Assembly (NCBI GenBank): GCA_023388075.1
Contig: JAEWGX010000056.1
Span: 1 to 64,000, forward strand
Reading direction: 5' to 3'
Length of the DNA stretch: 64,000 nucleotides
Source of the DNA: Pseudomonadota bacterium
Lineage (GTDB): Bacteria; Pseudomonadota; Gammaproteobacteria; Burkholderiales; Burkholderiaceae_E
The stretch's first letter is position 1. Each line of letters opens with the position of its first letter. Made by a program: the position numbers and the translations under genes. The notes under the pieces were generated by a model. It was not told the origin of the DNA. It saw nothing but the letters and a program-made list of their open reading frames with translations, and ran no database searches. This document shows positions 28,930-36,887 of this stretch, piece by piece.

Positions 28930-29300
28930 CCCTGCAGGCGCGAGACCAGCGCGAGAACCTCGTCATCGAGGTCGACCGGCTGGGGCCCGTTGTCGTGCAG
29001 CGCGCGCAGCAGCCGACGCAGCCCGTCGGCCCCCGGCAGGACCGGTCCGTAGAAGAGCACCTGCGGGCCGTCCAGCACCAGCAGCGTCGGAAAGGTCTCG
29101 ATGTCGATGTCCCCGGACAGCTCCGCTTCATCCTCGATATCGATCCATGCGAAGGCGTGCGCCGGGAATTCCGACGCCACCTCCTGCATCGGCGCGCGAT
29201 AGTCGCGGCAGGTGCCGCACCACTCGGCGCAGAGGCAGACCACCAGCCAGCGGGGCTGCGCCGGCGGCTCGACACAATACCGGAGGGCGGCCGCGGTCAT
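28926..29300 (-). CDS. thioredoxin-family protein with C-G-T-C active site
   Basis: A 124-residue thioredoxin fold. The active site reads AEWCGTC instead of the classical WCGPC, and the cis-proline region is TFPTLLVLDG. There is no signal peptide, so it acts in the cytoplasm. The Thr in place of Pro generally makes such proteins differ in redox potential from thioredoxin itself. Partners are not evident from the neighbours. Confidence 0.82.
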   Translation of the reverse strand: MTAAALRYCVEPPAQPRWLVVCLCAEWCGTCRDYRAPMQEVASEFPAHAFAWIDIEDEAELSGDIDIETFPTLLVLDGPQVLFYGPVLPGADGLRRLLRALHDNGPQPVDLDDEVLALVSRLQG

Positions 29301-29496
29301 GTCGCGTGGCAGGGCGCGATCGGGGTTAGGGTAGCGCTCATGACGGGATTATGCCCATGCGGCAAGGACCACGGCTCTTTGCATCACTGACGGCTGCCAC
29401 GTCCGGGACGGCGACGCCGTGACGGAATGCACGTCGCGCACCAGGACGTCGCGCTCGTGAAGTTTTCGGCAGACAGACGGCGGCCACGAGGCAACC

Positions 29497-29940
29497 ATGC
29501 TGCCAGGCCCAACAACGACTATCGACATGCAAGAACGTATGTTCATGACCCCCGCCCTGGTCGTCGACGGCAGCGAGCTCGCCTTCATCGGTGCGATCGA
29601 GCCGGGCCGGGAAGTGGAGGCGTTCGCGACGCTGCTCACGTTCGCCACCTTCTCGGAAAAGACCGCGGAGGTGATCGACGAGGTCTACACGGCCGAGTGC
29701 GCCCGCACCGGCGCGGCCTCGCGGCTTTCCCAGGATCGCTGGTACCAGGTGGCGAAGGAGTACTTCGACGAGTTCCTGGAGAACATGCGCAGCGCCACGC
29801 CCGACGACCTTCTCGGCCACTTCCTGTGGCTGGACAAGCACTTCTTCGAGAAGCACCGGGGCTACGAATCGGTGCGCACGATGATCGGGAGCACCCTCAA
29901 GGCCGACGCCGCCGCGCGGCAAGGCCGCACGCTGCACTGA
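29497..29940 (+). CDS. hypothetical protein
   Basis: 147 residues, mostly helical, acidic in the centre, with LTFATFSEKTAEVIDEVY and FLWLDKHFFEKHRGYESV as the most structured parts. No known domain recognised. The start at 29497 has GAGG five bases ahead; later ATGs at 29527 and 29545 are possible. It is convergent with a receiver-domain gene 13 bp away. Confidence 0.6.
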   Translation: MLPGPTTTIDMQERMFMTPALVVDGSELAFIGAIEPGREVEAFATLLTFATFSEKTAEVIDEVYTAECARTGAASRLSQDRWYQVAKEYFDEFLENMRSATPDDLLGHFLWLDKHFFEKHRGYESVRTMIGSTLKADAAARQGRTLH

Positions 29941-29952
29941 CTCGCGCCGTCG

Positions 29953-30342
29953 CTACGCGCCCCTTGCCTTCGTGAGCGCCTCGTCCAGGATACGTTGCAA
30001 CTGATCGCTGCCGCAGGGCTTGACGATGTGGTGGTCGAGCCCCGCACCGTCGGATCGCCGGAGATCCTCGTCGCTGCTGTAGCCGGTCAGCGCGACGATG
30101 CTCAGGCTTCGCTGGCCGAGCAAAGTCAGCCGCCGGGCCACCTCGTAGCCGTCCATGTCGGGCAGCCCGATATCGAGCAGCACCAGGTGGAAGTCGTCGT
30201 TTCGCACCAGGCGAATGGCGCTGCGGCCATCCAGGGCCACCTGCGCGTCGTGCCCGCTGAGGCCCACCAGGGCCGCAAGGCTCTCCGCCGTATCGGGGTC
30301 GTCGTCGACCACCAGTACGCGAAGGCGCATCTCGTCGTTCAT
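29953..30342 (-). CDS. CheY-like single-domain response regulator (orphan)
   Basis: 129 residues forming only a receiver domain. The acidic pocket is VVDDDPD, the phospho-acceptor Asp57 is in LLDIGLPDMDG, the switch Thr86 is in ALTGYSS and the conserved Lys108 in VKPC. There is no output domain and no histidine kinase in the window. It closely resembles the receiver at 31190-31615 (both have DGxEVARRL and VKPC). GAGGAACG precedes the start. Confidence 0.88.
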   Translation of the reverse strand: MNDEMRLRVLVVDDDPDTAESLAALVGLSGHDAQVALDGRSAIRLVRNDDFHLVLLDIGLPDMDGYEVARRLTLLGQRSLSIVALTGYSSDEDLRRSDGAGLDHHIVKPCGSDQLQRILDEALTKARGA

Positions 30343-30542
30343 CGTTCCTCCACAGGATCGCGTGACGGTTCATGGAACTGCGGCAACGCCGCATTCATGA
30401 CGGTCATCGTCGGCCACCTCGCGCGCCGGCCGAACCTCCGCGTCCAGATGGGGGCGCAACGGCAATCTCCAATCCCGCGCCGCCCACGAAGCGGCAGGTA
30501 TGGCCGTTGCCCGGCAGCGGACCACGCCATCGGGAGAACGAC

Positions 30543-30869
30543 ATGCCGCAAGCCGCATGGAGCGACAAGCGCGAACGCCAGTACGAGCACATCAAGCAAG
30601 GATTGAAGAAGCGCGGCCGAAAGAGCGAGGTCGCGGAGGAGATCGCCGCGCGCACCGTGAACAAGGAACGGGCGCGACACGGCGAAGCGAAGACGGCCAG
30701 CAAGTCCAGCGTCGACGACCTCTCCTCCAGTCGACGCGGCGGGAAGCGCTCTCACTCCGGTGCCGCCGGCCGCACCTACGACCAACTGTACAACGAAGCC
30801 CGGGCCAAGGGGATCAAGGGGCGCTCCCGGATGAACAAGCGGCAATTGCTCGCGGCCGTCGGCCGCTGA
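30543..30869 (+). CDS. small basic protein with Rho_N/SAP-like C-terminus
   Basis: 108 residues. The first half (SDKRERQYEHIKQGLKKRG then AEEIAARTVNKERARHGEA) matches a widespread family of small proteins often labelled plasmid stabilisation protein. The last 30 residues (TYDQLYNEARAKGIKGRSRM) look like a Rho N-terminal or SAP-type helix-extension-helix that can touch nucleic acid. GGGAG seven bases ahead supports the start. It is chromosomal here with no plasmid partner genes, so the plasmid label is not helpful; a stress-related role is possible but unproven. Confidence 0.72.
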   Translation: MPQAAWSDKRERQYEHIKQGLKKRGRKSEVAEEIAARTVNKERARHGEAKTASKSSVDDLSSSRRGGKRSHSGAAGRTYDQLYNEARAKGIKGRSRMNKRQLLAAVGR

Positions 30870-31065
30870 ACCTCAGAGGCCCATTCGCGCCCGCCCGGCG
30901 TCGCCGGCCCCTACGGGTCGGCACGCCGAACCCGCGGTTTGCGCCTTCCGTCCGACGGGTCGGGCCGGTGCGGCTCGACGCCAGCCACAATCCAACGGCC
31001 ACCCCTGCCGCCGGTTTGCGCGGCATGGAGTACCATCCGCCGCGCATACTGGATTGTGTAAATCA

Positions 31066-31179
31066 ATGAGCCAAAGCACCATCTTTCTTCTTGGCGCCGT
31101 CATGTACCTGGTCGGCCTGGGCGCCCTGCTCTTCAAGGACGAGTTCGAGCGCATCGGCACGAAGTTGCGCCGACGCTGA
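31066..31179 (+). CDS. 37-residue predicted single-span membrane miniprotein
   Basis: The frame encodes MSQSTIFLLGAVMYLVGLG and then a short charged tail (FKDEFERIGTKLRRR). It has one uninterrupted hydrophobic span of about 20 residues and a basic C-terminal end. Third codon positions are nearly all G or C after the first ten codons, as in real genes of this genome. There is no ribosome site; the ATG follows an AT-richer stretch, so the message could be leaderless. It is convergent with the second receiver gene. Confidence 0.45.
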   Translation: MSQSTIFLLGAVMYLVGLGALLFKDEFERIGTKLRRR

Positions 31180-31189
31180 CCGTCCGGCT

Positions 31190-31615
31190 TCAGTGCAATT
31201 GCGGCGTCGGCGCGTTCCGGCGCAGGTAGTCGTCCGCGCGTCGCAGGACGCCGGTGAGTGCCTTCATGGTGCACGGTTTCACCAGGTGCTCGATGACACC
31301 CGCGCTGGCCGATAGCTGAAGATCCGCTTCCGACCCCCGCCCGGTGATCACGGCGATGTAGACACCCTGCCGGCGCAAAAGCAGCAGGCGCCGCGCGACC
31401 TCCAACCCGTCCATCTCAGGCATCTCGATGTCGAGAAGCGCGACGTCGATCGGCGTCGTGCTCGCGATCTCGACGGCACGAGTACCGCCGTCCGCCACGA
31501 CCGGCTCGTGCCCGAGCATGCGGACCAACTCGGCAACGCTCGCGGCGGATCCTGGATCGTCATCTGCCACGAGCACGCGTAGCCGGCCGACCTGCTCCGG
31601 GGTGATCACAACCAT
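31190..31615 (-). CDS. CheY-like single-domain response regulator (orphan), second copy
   Basis: 141 residues: a short N-terminal lead and a receiver domain. The acidic pocket is VADDDPG, phospho-acceptor Asp62 in LLDIEMPEMDG, Thr91 in VITGRGS and Lys113 in LVKPC. No output domain. The start at 31615 is preceded by GGGAGGA; an upstream ATG at 31660 is less likely. Similarity with the receiver 0.9 kb away suggests an old duplication with the 30543 and 31066 genes between the copies. Confidence 0.86.
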   Translation of the reverse strand: MVVITPEQVGRLRVLVADDDPGSAASVAELVRMLGHEPVVADGGTRAVEIASTTPIDVALLDIEMPEMDGLEVARRLLLLRRQGVYIAVITGRGSEADLQLSASAGVIEHLVKPCTMKALTGVLRRADDYLRRNAPTPQLH

Positions 31616-31763
31616 ACTGTCCTCCCCGTGCACGCGCTCGTGACGGGTTTTCAATTTCACGAGACAGCCTTTGGCAAGAACCTTGCCCGTCTACACGGGA
31701 ACGGCGCTTCAGCGGTCCGGTTGACCTGGACGGCCGATCGGGGGTCTTGCCGCCGGCATGAAG

Positions 31764-32678
31764 TCATTCAGTCGGCTCGAGGAAGTCGCCCACCGGGAGC
31801 TCTTCGGCCAGGAAATCCAGCAGATGCCGCACGGCGGGCACCAGCCCCCGCCGGGCCGGGTAGACCGCGTGAACGATGCCGAGTGGCGGCGACCAACCGG
31901 GCAGGACTTCAACCAGGAGTCCCTCGTTGCGCGCTTGCCTGCACATGAAATCGGGCAGGACGGCGGCGCCCACCCCGTCGATCGCCGCCGCCAGCAACGC
32001 CAGGTGATTGTTGGTCACCAAGCGCGGCGAATGCGCGTGGGCATGCTTTCGGCCGCCTGGCCCGGTCAGCCGCCAGGTGGCCGCCGCGCCAGCCGAACCG
32101 GCCACCGTATCCAGCCGCCCGAGGTCCGTCACGTCCCTGACAGGTCCCTGTCGACGCAGCAGCTCCGGGCTGGCCACCAGGACGCCGCGAGTCGTGCCGA
32201 AGGTCCGGGCCACCAGCGCCGTGCTGTCCTCGATGGCCGGCCGCGCCCGAACTGCGATGTCGATGCCTTCGTCGATGGGGTCCACCGGGCGATTGAGCGC
32301 AAGCAGCTCGATGCGCACGAGCGGATAGCGCTCCATGAACCGCGGCAGCAACCGGGCCACGATGTCCTGGGCCAGCACCACCGGGCACGACAGACGCACC
32401 GTGCCGCGCGGCTCCTTCTGGACCTGGGCGACCGTCTCGTAGGCCGTACGGGCGCTTTCGCGCATCTCCACGCAGTGGGCCAGGAAGAGCTCGCCGGCCG
32501 GCGTGAGCGAGATCCGCCGCGAGCTGCGTTCGAGCAGTTGCACCCCCAGTTGCTCTTCGAGCCGGGCAACCCGGCGTGACAGGCGCGATTTCGGCATCCC
32601 GAGCATCCGCCCGGCTGCGGCGAAGCCGCGGTGCTCCATCACCTCAGCAAACAGCACCATGTCGTTGAGGTCCTGCAT
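31764..32678 (-). CDS. LysR-family transcriptional regulator
   Basis: 304 residues. Residues 1-60 form the winged helix with RGFAAAGRMLGMPKSRLSRRVARLEE, where AGRMLGMPKSRLSR is the helix-turn-helix; the rest is the two-lobed effector domain. The ATG at 32678 has GGAGG five bases ahead, better than the in-frame ATG at 32702. It is divergent from an azoreductase gene, with a perfect 16-bp palindrome 18 bp before its own start. LysR neighbours of azoreductases usually activate them in response to electrophiles or aromatic compounds (inference). Confidence 0.9.
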   Translation of the reverse strand: MQDLNDMVLFAEVMEHRGFAAAGRMLGMPKSRLSRRVARLEEQLGVQLLERSSRRISLTPAGELFLAHCVEMRESARTAYETVAQVQKEPRGTVRLSCPVVLAQDIVARLLPRFMERYPLVRIELLALNRPVDPIDEGIDIAVRARPAIEDSTALVARTFGTTRGVLVASPELLRRQGPVRDVTDLGRLDTVAGSAGAAATWRLTGPGGRKHAHAHSPRLVTNNHLALLAAAIDGVGAAVLPDFMCRQARNEGLLVEVLPGWSPPLGIVHAVYPARRGLVPAVRHLLDFLAEELPVGDFLEPTE

Positions 32679-32695
32679 CCATTCCTCCAGGGATC

Positions 32696-32711
32696 GTTCC
32701 ATTAATGGAAC
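32696..32711. promoter_or_regulatory. candidate LysR operator, 16-bp perfect palindrome
   Basis: GTTCCATTAATGGAAC reads the same on both strands and contains the T-N11-A pattern expected for LysR-type recognition sites. Its centre is about 65 bp upstream of the probable azoR transcription start and it lies next to the lysR start, the usual place for activation of one gene and autorepression of the other. Confidence 0.65.
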
Positions 32712-32733
32712 TCAGAAGCGCATTCTTACCTAC

Positions 32734-32762
32734 TTATCCTGGTTCGTATCCAAAACTAGAAT
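32734..32762 (+). promoter_or_regulatory. candidate azoR promoter
   Basis: TTATCC (32734-32739), 17 bp, then TAGAAT (32757-32762). The -10 box matches five of six consensus bases while the -35 box is poor, as expected for a promoter that needs an activator bound upstream. Confidence 0.45.
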
Positions 32763-32811
32763 CATTCTATTGCTTTGCAGCAATCGCATTCAAGAACCAG
32801 GAGCCCATCCA

Positions 32812-33444
32812 ATGAAACTTCTTCACGTCGACACCAGCATTCTTGGAGACGGGTCCGTCTCCCGGCGGCTCACCCGCGAGATCGTCTCGCAATGGCGCCG
32901 CCGGCTCCCCGGTACCGATGTCGAGTACCTCGACCTGGCGGTGGCCGCGCCCGCCCACTTCGGCCCCGACGCGCTGGGCATCAAGTTCGGCATCCAGGAC
33001 GCGCCGACCGAGGCGCAGCGCCGCGAGAACGACGTCTCCGAGCGACTGGTGAGCCAGTTTCTCGCCGCCGACGTCGTCGTCATCGGCGCTCCGCTCTACA
33101 ACTTCACCATTCCCACCCAGCTCAAGGCCTGGATCGATCGGCTCGCCCAGGCAGGCCGCACCTTCAAGTACACGGACAAGGGCGCCGTCGGCCTGGCCGG
33201 CGACAAGACGGTGATCGTCGCTTCCTCCCGTGGTGGCGTGTACAGCGCCAGCGCCGAGTCGGAAGCCATGGCGCACCAGGAGAGCTACCTTCGGATCATC
33301 TTCGGCTTCTTCGGGATCACCGACGTGCGCATCGTTCGCGCCGAGGGAACCGCGATGGGCGACGCGGCGCGGCGGGCGGGCATCGAATCGGCACTGCGAG
33401 CCATCCCGGCGGTGGTGGCTGCCGAGGAGCGCATCGCAGCTTGA
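32812..33444 (+). CDS. azoR: FMN-dependent NADH-azoreductase
   Basis: 210 residues with a flavodoxin-like fold. It has the early DTSILGDGSVSRRL phosphate-binding stretch, the family motif GAPLYNFTIPTQLKAWIDR and ASSRGGVYS. It reduces azo dyes and quinones with NADH as a soluble cytoplasmic enzyme. AGGAG precedes the start. The gene faces away from a LysR regulator. Its 3' end is overlapped on the opposite strand by the C-terminal part of an HxlR-type gene. Confidence 0.92.
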   Translation: MKLLHVDTSILGDGSVSRRLTREIVSQWRRRLPGTDVEYLDLAVAAPAHFGPDALGIKFGIQDAPTEAQRRENDVSERLVSQFLAADVVVIGAPLYNFTIPTQLKAWIDRLAQAGRTFKYTDKGAVGLAGDKTVIVASSRGGVYSASAESEAMAHQESYLRIIFGFFGITDVRIVRAEGTAMGDAARRAGIESALRAIPAVVAAEERIAA

Positions 33445-34178
33445 CGGGCCGCGAGCGGGAGCCGGTTCGCATCCCGCTCGACTTCCGGGGCCTCTCGTCG
33501 CATCGATTTCACGGCGGCGAGCGGGCCCGGTAGCAGCCATCGAGACAACGCCCGGCGCGCCCAGCCGAGTCCCGTGACCTGGATGCCGCCACGCTCGATG
33601 GCGTGAGCGAGCGTCACGTCTCCGCGATACACGCGGATGATCGTCGGCAGTGTCGTCTCGAGATAGAGGTCGACGTCGAAGCCCGGGTCGTCCTTGCACA
33701 TCTCGAGCTGCCCGTGGTCGTTGACGAACCACCACTCGCTCATCCGCGCCGGCTGGTCCGCGAAGGTCACCTTCACGACACAGCGCCGTGCGCCGAACGC
33801 CTCCGGCCGCACGCTTCGCTCCAGCGCCCACAGCAGGAGCTTGAGGTCGAGCTCGTGCGCGGCGAGCTCGCGACGAGCCCAGCGCTGCCCCCAGATGCCG
33901 AGTCCTTCGATCACCGGCTCGAAGTCGCGGCCCGCGGCCGTGAGATGGTAGGTCCAGCCGCGGCGACCCAAGGCGGCGCGACGCTCGACGACGCCTTCCG
34001 CCTCGAGCTGCTGCAGGCGGCGCGCAAGCAGCGTCGGCGAGGCCGCCGGCACCCCCCGCTGCAACTCGGAGAACCGCGCAGCACCCGAGGCGAGGTCGCG
34101 CAGGATGAGTGCCGTCCAGCGCTCGCAGAACAACTCGGCGGCCTTGGCAACCGGACAGGACTGGCCATAGCTTCGCAT
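33285..34178 (-). CDS. HxlR-family transcriptional regulator with SCP2-like C-terminal domain
   Basis: 297 residues. The N-terminal 95 residues are an HxlR winged helix (SCPVAKAAELFCERWTALIL, then LLARRLQQLEAEGVVERR). Residues about 105-215 resemble the SCP2-like sterol carrier domain found in some HxlR regulators. The last 70-80 residues are rich in Arg, Ala and Ser and are read from the strand opposite the end of azoR (160-bp overlap). Relatives are normally near 220-230 residues, so this tail probably arose from loss of the original stop. The gene is divergent from a methyltransferase it may control. Confidence 0.75.
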   Translation of the reverse strand: MRSYGQSCPVAKAAELFCERWTALILRDLASGAARFSELQRGVPAASPTLLARRLQQLEAEGVVERRAALGRRGWTYHLTAAGRDFEPVIEGLGIWGQRWARRELAAHELDLKLLLWALERSVRPEAFGARRCVVKVTFADQPARMSEWWFVNDHGQLEMCKDDPGFDVDLYLETTLPTIIRVYRGDVTLAHAIERGGIQVTGLGWARRALSRWLLPGPLAAVKSMRREAPEVERDANRLPLAARQAAMRSSAATTAGMARSADSMPARRAASPIAVPSARTMRTSVIPKKPKMIRR

Positions 34179-34318
34179 GGTGGACCACCCGCAAGCGGAG
34201 TCGAGGCCTGCCGATCTTACGCCGGCCTTGGCGCGCCACCACTACATTTCGTGGACTATCCCCGGGCCCCGGCAGCGCCGCAGAATCCCCTTCCTCGCAA
34301 CGACATGGGAGAAGCGCC

Positions 34319-35233
34319 ATGGCACCGACCATTGCTGGCGACACCAGCGGGAGCTCGACGACGCCTGCCGGAACCGGCGTCGCGCAGGCCTTCGCGAGAG
34401 GCAACGCGAACGATGTCGAGCATGCCGTCGAGCAACACTATGCGCGCGGCAACCTGGAGGACGCGATCCTGCACGCACTGGCAGCGTCGGGCAAGGACAT
34501 CGATCATCTCGTGCCTTCCGACCTGTCGCCGGTGGACGAGTTCCATACCGGGGCGCGCCAGGCCACCATCGATCTTGCCGCACGGCTCGACTTCCGCGCG
34601 GACATGCACATCCTCGACATCGGCTGCGGCATCGGCGGGCCCTCCCGCTACCTGGCCGAAACGCGCGGCTGCCGCGTCATGGGGGTCGACCTCACGCCGA
34701 GCTTCGTGGACACCGCGACCGCGCTGGCGCGTCGGGTCGGCCTGGTCGATCTTGTCCAGTACCGGCAGGCCAGTGCACTAAACCTGCCTTTCGATGACGG
34801 CACCTTCGACGGTGCCTGGATGCTGCATGTCGGCATGAACATCGAGGACAAGGCGCGGCTTTTCCGGGAGGTCCGCCGAGTCGTCGCACGGGGCGGCCGG
34901 CTTGGGCTCTTCGATGTCATGCGCATCGGCGACGGCGACCTTGCGTTCCCGCTGCCCTGGGCCACCGCCCCGGCGACGAGCTTTGTCGAGACACCGCAAG
35001 CCTATCGGACGGCGCTCGGGGAAGCGGGCTTCGACGTCACCGGCGAGCGCGATCGCCGCGACTTCGCGCTGGCCTACATGGCCGAGATGAAAGCGAGGGC
35101 GGCCGCCGGTGGACCGCCGTCTCTCGGCGTGCACGTTCTGATCGTCGACGCGCCGGCCAAGATGGCCAACTACGCGGGGCTCGTCGAGCGCCGGATCGCC
35201 GCCCCGGTGGAGATGGTCTGCCGGGCGCGGTAG
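34319..35233 (+). CDS. SAM-dependent methyltransferase (Methyltransf_11 type)
   Basis: 304 residues. Motif I is ILDIGCGIGGPSRYLA (about residues 98-113), followed by the acidic SAM ribose contact in VMGVDLTPSF and the FDGAWMLHVGMNIEDK region that resembles small-molecule C- or O-methyltransferases. An N-terminal part of about 80 residues is mostly helical. GGGAGAAG precedes the start at 34319. It faces away from the HxlR regulator. Substrate unknown. Confidence 0.82.
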   Translation: MAPTIAGDTSGSSTTPAGTGVAQAFARGNANDVEHAVEQHYARGNLEDAILHALAASGKDIDHLVPSDLSPVDEFHTGARQATIDLAARLDFRADMHILDIGCGIGGPSRYLAETRGCRVMGVDLTPSFVDTATALARRVGLVDLVQYRQASALNLPFDDGTFDGAWMLHVGMNIEDKARLFREVRRVVARGGRLGLFDVMRIGDGDLAFPLPWATAPATSFVETPQAYRTALGEAGFDVTGERDRRDFALAYMAEMKARAAAGGPPSLGVHVLIVDAPAKMANYAGLVERRIAAPVEMVCRAR

Positions 35234-35327
35234 CGCGGTCGCCTACCGCGAACGCGGTATTCCGCGAACGGCAGCCGTCGGCTACCGTGACCTCACGGCC
35301 GGCTCGTCCATCACAGGAGAATGCGAC

Positions 35328-35711
35328 ATGGAACGGAACCTCCCGAGGCGACCTGCCCGCCGGTGCGCCGCACCTTCCATCATGGTCATGGTCGTCGGCA
35401 TCGGCTCCCTCTCTGTCGGCGCCGGACTCCGGGCGCAGGACAGCGGAAAGGCCCTCCCGCTGCCGGAGCTGGAGTTCGCCTACTGGATATGCGACTACAC
35501 CGCGTCGACACGGCGCGTGGACATGGCGACGGCGCTGGCCTGCGGATCCATCAGCGACGACCTGAAGAACCGCAAGTTCGGTGGCGACTTCGATGCGCTG
35601 CTGGCCTGGTGGCGGACCAACAAGGACGCCATGCACCGGACGATCGACACGGCAGCCAGATCGGCCCGGAAGGAACACGCACCGGTGTCCGGGGAGACGG
35701 TCTGGCCTTGA
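35328..35711 (+). CDS. hypothetical exported protein
   Basis: 127 residues with a basic start, a hydrophobic stretch (MVMVVGIGSLSVGAG) and a cleavage-like LRAQD. The mature part of about 85 residues contains two cysteines (YWICDYTA and ALACGSI) that could form a disulfide, and AWWRTNKDAMHRTI. AGGAG lies ahead of the start. No family recognised. It is a single gene before tRNA-Ser. Confidence 0.6.
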   Translation: MERNLPRRPARRCAAPSIMVMVVGIGSLSVGAGLRAQDSGKALPLPELEFAYWICDYTASTRRVDMATALACGSISDDLKNRKFGGDFDALLAWWRTNKDAMHRTIDTAARSARKEHAPVSGETVWP

Positions 35712-35779
35712 CGGGCAGCGGGCGCCGAGCGGCCGCGGGCCAATGCAACCTCCGCGCCGGACGCCGTGGACCAAGGCAA

Positions 35780-35867
35780 TGGCGGAAGGGGTGGGATTCG
35801 AACCCACGGACGGTTGCCCGTCGCCGGTTTTCAAGACCGGTGCAATCGACCACTCTGCCACCCTTCC
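35780..35867 (-). tRNA. tRNA-Ser(UGA)
   Basis: 88 nt including an encoded 3' CCA. The acceptor stem is GGAAGGG with CCCTTCC, the anticodon stem CCGGT/ACCGG encloses the loop CTTGAAA with anticodon TGA (35833-35831), there is a long variable arm as expected for serine, and the T arm contains GGTTCGAATCC. It stands alone between an exported-protein gene and the sirtuin gene. Confidence 0.97.
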
Positions 35868-35945
35868 CGGCGGTAGCGCGATGTTACTCCCCCGAGCCCC
35901 GTAGATCGTCCGGCGGCAGGCCATTCATCGCTCTTCCGCGGTCTG

Positions 35946-36887
35946 ATGCAGAATGTCCGCATGGAGATGCAGGACGCGCGCGCCGGCCGGCTGGATGATC
36001 CCGACGGCACCATCGAGGCCCTTCACCGCTTCATCCACCGTCATCGCCGCATCGCCGTGCTGACCGGTGCTGGCGTGAGCACGGATTCCGGCATCCCCGA
36101 CTACCGCGATCTCGAAGGCGGTTGGAAGCGCCCGCCACCGATGACGTACCAGGTGTTTACCGAAAGCGAGGCGGGGCGCCGGCGCTACTGGGCGCGCAGC
36201 ATGGCCGGGTGGCCGCTGATGGCCTCGGCACGGCCGAACGAAGTCCACGTCGCGCTGGCCGCCCTGGAGGCACGGGGCCGCACGTCGGTGCTGATCACCC
36301 AGAACGTCGACGGCCTGCACCAACAGGCCGGCAGCCGCGAGATCGTCGAGTTGCACGGGCGGCTCGATCGGGTCGCCTGTCTCGCCTGCGGCACCCGCAG
36401 CGAGCGCGCGGCGCTTCAGCGCCGGCTCGAGGACGCCAATCCCGGCTGGGCGGGGCTGGTCGCGACGGTGGCGCCCGACGGCGATGCGGACCTCGAGGCG
36501 ATGGACTTCGAATCCTTCCACATCCCGGCCTGCGAGGTCTGCGGCGGCGTGCTGAAGCCCGACGTGGTGTTCTTCGGCGAGGCGGTGCCGCGCGCACGCG
36601 TGCAGTCGGCCCTGGCCTCGGTCGCCGCGTCCGACGCACTGCTGGTGGTCGGCTCCTCGCTGATGGTCTTCTCGAGCTTTCGCTTCGCCAGGCAAGCCCG
36701 CGAGCTCGGGCTGCCGATCGCGGCGGTGAACCTGGGCCGCACCCGTGCGGACGACTTCCTGCAGTTGAAGGTGGCCCTGCCGGCGGCCGAGGCGCTCGCG
36801 TTCCTCCTGCCGTCGTCCGCCTCGTCGCCCGCGGCTACGGCTCGGCCCGCACACCCAGATCCCGCAGGGTCGATTCCCGCCGCGTAA
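35946..36887 (+). CDS. Sir2-family NAD-dependent protein deacylase, class II
   Basis: 313 residues. NAD-binding GAGVSTDSGIPDYRD (about 41-55) is the class II form, TQNVDGLHQQAG follows, catalytic His137 is in ELHG, and zinc is held by Cys145/148 and Cys196/199. It removes acyl groups from protein lysines using NAD. The last 25 residues (Ser/Ala/Pro-rich) overlap the convergent old-yellow-enzyme gene by 53 bp and are probably not structured. No ribosome site is obvious; the ATG at 35961 is an alternative start. Confidence 0.9.
   Translation: MQNVRMEMQDARAGRLDDPDGTIEALHRFIHRHRRIAVLTGAGVSTDSGIPDYRDLEGGWKRPPPMTYQVFTESEAGRRRYWARSMAGWPLMASARPNEVHVALAALEARGRTSVLITQNVDGLHQQAGSREIVELHGRLDRVACLACGTRSERAALQRRLEDANPGWAGLVATVAPDGDADLEAMDFESFHIPACEVCGGVLKPDVVFFGEAVPRARVQSALASVAASDALLVVGSSLMVFSSFRFARQARELGLPIAAVNLGRTRADDFLQLKVALPAAEALAFLLPSSASSPAATARPAHPDPAGSIPAA

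Noticed and set aside
29340..29390. 16-codon frame starting MTGLCPCGKDH with a Cys-x-Cys pair
   Set aside because: It recalls the start of SEC-C metal-binding proteins but is too short, with no ribosome site, to support a gene or leader peptide.
30543..30869. Plasmid addiction or stabilisation module
   Set aside because: The family label exists, but there is no toxin/antitoxin partner and the context is chromosomal.
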